DNA of 64,000 nucleotides. Origin: Acidobacteriota bacterium. Lineage in GTDB: Bacteria; Acidobacteriota; Terriglobia; Bryobacterales; Bryobacteraceae. The stretch spans positions 62,001-126,000 of the forward strand of contig JAKOTR010000032.1 of assembly GCA_029776225.1 (NCBI GenBank). Direction: 5' to 3'. This document shows positions 61,841 through 64,000 of the stretch, one piece after another; the first letter of the stretch is position 1; every line of letters begins with the position of its first letter. A model generated the notes under the pieces. It did no database searches and was not told the DNA's origin. It was given only the letters and a program-made list of their open reading frames with translations. Both the position numbers and the translations under genes were made by a program.

Positions 61841-62977
61841 TTATCTCAACTTCAATGTCGTCAGCGCAAAGAGCGCCATGACGAGCCCGGCGATCCAGAA
61901 TCGCACGATGATTTTGGATTCCGCCCACCCCAGCGCCTCGAAATGATGATGCAAAGGCGCCATCTTGAAAATTCGCTTGCCGCCCCGCAGCTTGTAACTC
62001 GCTACCTGGAGAATCACCGAAAGCGCCTCCAGCACGAAGACGCCTCCAATGAACAACAGCAAGATTTCCTGCTTGATCAGCACCGCGACCACCGCCAGGC
62101 TTCCGCCCAGCGCCAGCGACCCCACGTCGCCCATGAAAATCTCCGCCGGGTGCGCGTTATACCAGAGGAAGCCCAGGCACGCTCCAGTCATGGCGGCGCA
62201 AAAAATGGTGAGTTCGCCCGCGCCCGGCACCCGCACCAGGTCGAGATACCTGGCGAACTCGGCGTGGCCGCTGGTATAGGTCAGCGCCGTCATCGCCGCC
62301 GCTGCGACCACCATCAGCCCGATCGCGAGCCCGTCCAGCCCGTCCGTCAGGTTCACCCCGTTCGACATTCCCACGATCCACAGGATCAGAAACAGGAAGA
62401 AAAACGTAAACGCCAGCGGGTAGGTAAACGGGTTGCCGAGCAGCGGCTCGATCACCAGGCTCGGCCTGAACCACTTGAAAAACGGAACGTTCATCGACGT
62501 CGAGTAAGCTCCCTGCTCCCGCAGTATCAGTAGAAAACCGCCGATGATCAGCGCCACCACGCACTGCAACGCGAATTTCTTTCTCCCTGTGAGCCCTAAA
62601 TTCCGCTTGTTTCTGATCTTCGTGTAATCGTCCCAAAAACCGATCGCGCCGAAGCTCAGAATGCCGAACAGCGCAATCCAGACATACGGATTGGCGAGGT
62701 TCGCCCACAGAAGCGTCGGCAGCACGATCGAAATCACGATCAGCACGCCGCCCATGGTCGGGGTCCCCGCCTTCTTCTGGTGCGATTTCGGCCCTTCCTC
62801 CCGGATATGCTGCCCGATCTGGAATTGCCGCAGCTTGCGGATCAGCCAGGGCCCCAGCACCAGGCAGAGAAACAGCGCCGTGAGACTGGCGAAGGCGGCG
62901 CGAAACGTGATGAACCGGAAGACCCGGAAGGGGCTGAAATATTGATAGAGCTGTTCGAACAGCAGCCAGTAAAACAT
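61841..62977 (-). CDS. mraY: Phospho-MurNAc-pentapeptide translocase MraY
   Basis: The 378-residue protein has about ten transmembrane helices with HQKKAGTPTMGGVLIV, the DDYTKI block (FWDDYTKIRNKRNLG), NLTDGLDGLA and AEIFMGDVGSLALGG with the Asp/Asn residues of MraY. The C-terminus has MAPLHHHFEALGWAESKIIVRFWI. It transfers phospho-MurNAc-pentapeptide to undecaprenyl phosphate to make lipid I. It lies 34 bases after murF. Confidence 0.96.
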   Translation of the reverse strand: MFYWLLFEQLYQYFSPFRVFRFITFRAAFASLTALFLCLVLGPWLIRKLRQFQIGQHIREEGPKSHQKKAGTPTMGGVLIVISIVLPTLLWANLANPYVWIALFGILSFGAIGFWDDYTKIRNKRNLGLTGRKKFALQCVVALIIGGFLLILREQGAYSTSMNVPFFKWFRPSLVIEPLLGNPFTYPLAFTFFFLFLILWIVGMSNGVNLTDGLDGLAIGLMVVAAAAMTALTYTSGHAEFARYLDLVRVPGAGELTIFCAAMTGACLGFLWYNAHPAEIFMGDVGSLALGGSLAVVAVLIKQEILLLFIGGVFVLEALSVILQVASYKLRGGKRIFKMAPLHHHFEALGWAESKIIVRFWIAGLVMALFALTTLKLR

Positions 62978-63011
62978 CGATTACCTGTTATGCCGGGCTC
63001 CCGGCCCGCAT

Positions 63012-64000
63012 TTAGGCACAGAACCTCTCCAACGCCTTCTCCACCTGGGTGCCGCGCGAACCTTTGAACAGCACCGCGTCGCCTTCCACGAGCAGTGTGC
63101 GCAGAAATTCGCCGGCGGCGCAGGGGTCCTCGAAAAAGAACGCGGCGCCGGCCGGCAAACCCGATCGAATGGCTTCATCGACCATCGTGCGAGCCGCGCC
63201 GCGAATCCCAACGAGCACATCAACCCCGCACGCGACGGCGTAGTTGCCTACATCGCGGTGCAAAGGCTCGGACCAGCGGCCGAGTTCGAGCATCTCCCCC
63301 AGCACGGCGATCCGCCGCCGCGCGGGTGTCTCCCGGAGCACATCCAACATCGCCCGGACGGCCTCCGGGTTGGAGTTATAGCAATCGTTCAAAATCGTGA
63401 TCCCGGCATGCGTGAAGCGCTCTCCTCGCATCCTGCCCGGTGCGAGTTTCCGGACCGCTTCCACCAGACGTTCCGGCGCGATCCCGAATACCCCCGCCAC
63501 GGCGATCCCGGCGAGCGTGTTCAGCAGGCCATGCCGGCCAATCAGACTACATTCGAAATCCGTTTGTCCCAGTCGAAATCGTATGCCGCCCGGCGTGTAG
63601 TCTACGTGCACCGGTTGCACATCAGCTCCGGGGGAAGTACCGAAGGTTACCACAGATCCGCGGTGAATTTCTTTAAATGCGGCGACTCGCGGATCGTCCG
63701 CGTTCAACACTGCCACCCCGTCCGGCGGAAGGGCTTCGATCAATTCGCGCTTGGCCAGCGCCACTTCCTCCACCGAGTTGAAAAACTCCGCGTGCGCGAA
63801 CCCGACGTTCGTTACGACTCCGATATTCGGGCGGGCGATTCCCGCCAGCCGCCGGATCTCCCCGGCGTGATTCATCCCGATCTCCAGCACCGCGGCGCGC
63901 GCTTCGTCCGGAATCCGCAGGATCGACAGCGGCAGCCCGACGTGGTTGTTCAGGTTCCCCACTGTCTTGCCCACCGGCATTTCCGAGGCGAGCAGTTGCG
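63012..64000 (-). CDS. murF: UDP-MurNAc-tripeptide--D-Ala-D-Ala ligase, 5' part beyond window
   Basis: The frame stays open to the right edge (visible N-side residues QLLASEMPVGKTVGNLNNHVGLPLSIL), so the true start and ATP loop are outside. Motifs are EIGMNHAGEIRRLAG, TNVGFAHAEFF, NDCYNSNPEAVRAML and the typical MurF C-terminal domain. It adds D-Ala-D-Ala to the tripeptide. An ATG at 63980 is internal. It is the furthest upstream gene visible of the dcw run; murE probably lies beyond, by analogy. Confidence 0.95.
   Translation of the reverse strand, partial: QLLASEMPVGKTVGNLNNHVGLPLSILRIPDEARAAVLEIGMNHAGEIRRLAGIARPNIGVVTNVGFAHAEFFNSVEEVALAKRELIEALPPDGVAVLNADDPRVAAFKEIHRGSVVTFGTSPGADVQPVHVDYTPGGIRFRLGQTDFECSLIGRHGLLNTLAGIAVAGVFGIAPERLVEAVRKLAPGRMRGERFTHAGITILNDCYNSNPEAVRAMLDVLRETPARRRIAVLGEMLELGRWSEPLHRDVGNYAVACGVDVLVGIRGAARTMVDEAIRSGLPAGAAFFFEDPCAAGEFLRTLLVEGDAVLFKGSRGTQVEKALERFCA

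Overview
The window is a GC-rich, densely coded bacterial chromosome segment. Long open frames on the antisense strand of real genes reflect the base composition. The gene families suggest an Acidobacteriota member, probably near Solibacter/Bryobacterales. Pointers are a giant periplasmic-type TPR protein, a PrsT-like TPR lipoprotein beside a CAAX-protease relative, a bacterial microcompartment cassette with three pentamer genes, a Tat-exported sugar isomerase-fold protein, and dcw, ilv and acc clusters of Gram-negative type. The phylum call is inference. No rRNA, tRNA, insertion sequence, prophage or CRISPR array was found.

Layout. 1-11176 (+): a tightly overlapping five-gene cassette encoding a VWA protein (5' end outside the window), a 2284-residue TPR protein, a DUF3352-like protein, a small transpeptidase-like protein and a SpoIID/LytB protein. 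A lipoprotein gene behind a textbook sigma-54 promoter follows. 11959-15339: small housekeeping genes (DinB-like, thioesterase, anmK, PspC-like). 15358-19069 (-): a TolC family gene and a PrsT-like TPR lipoprotein, running on into the CAAX-protease-like gene. 19294-25448 (+): a 54-residue Cys-motif ORF, then an isoleucine/valine attenuator (leader peptide, antiterminator, terminator) ahead of ilvB-ilvN-ilvC, a second terminator and a citramalate synthase-like gene. 25449-26050 is a 600-base gap with palindromes and a mini-ORF. 26051-31611 (+): homospermidine synthase-like, quinone oxidoreductase, pepP-like, accB, accC. 31641-33478 (-): NmrA-like and rhomboid genes.

33547-35494 (+) is the most unusual metabolic locus: a class II aldolase with a probable encapsulation-peptide tail, one hexameric (BMC-H) and three pentameric (BMC-P) shell proteins. 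A HAD hydrolase and citrate synthase follow. At 37631-40635 (-) lies an isomerase/FGGY-kinase operon with a good promoter and a LacI-type operator. Together these suggest deoxy-sugar or pentose catabolism (L-fucose, L-rhamnose or L-arabinose type) in which isomerase and kinase make a ketose phosphate and the compartment contains the aldehyde from aldol cleavage. The usual core enzymes (aldehyde dehydrogenase, phosphotransacylase) are not in the window, so the compartment genes must be split across the genome if it is functional.

40795-52358: a flippase-like membrane protein, a fadN-fadA type beta-oxidation pair, PHP phosphoesterase, YgfZ, a CopD-like membrane protein, an MBL hydrolase, a DegT aminotransferase, a Tat-exported TIM-barrel protein, AlaX and a lone nuoA. 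52494-64000: a lone fliM, then the division/cell-wall cluster on the minus strand, in transcription order murF (truncated by the window end), mraY, murD, ftsW, murG, murC, ftsQ, ftsA, ftsZ.

Several genes have a TACAAT/TACACT/TATACT-like box only 6-11 bases before the start codon, which suggests leaderless transcripts.
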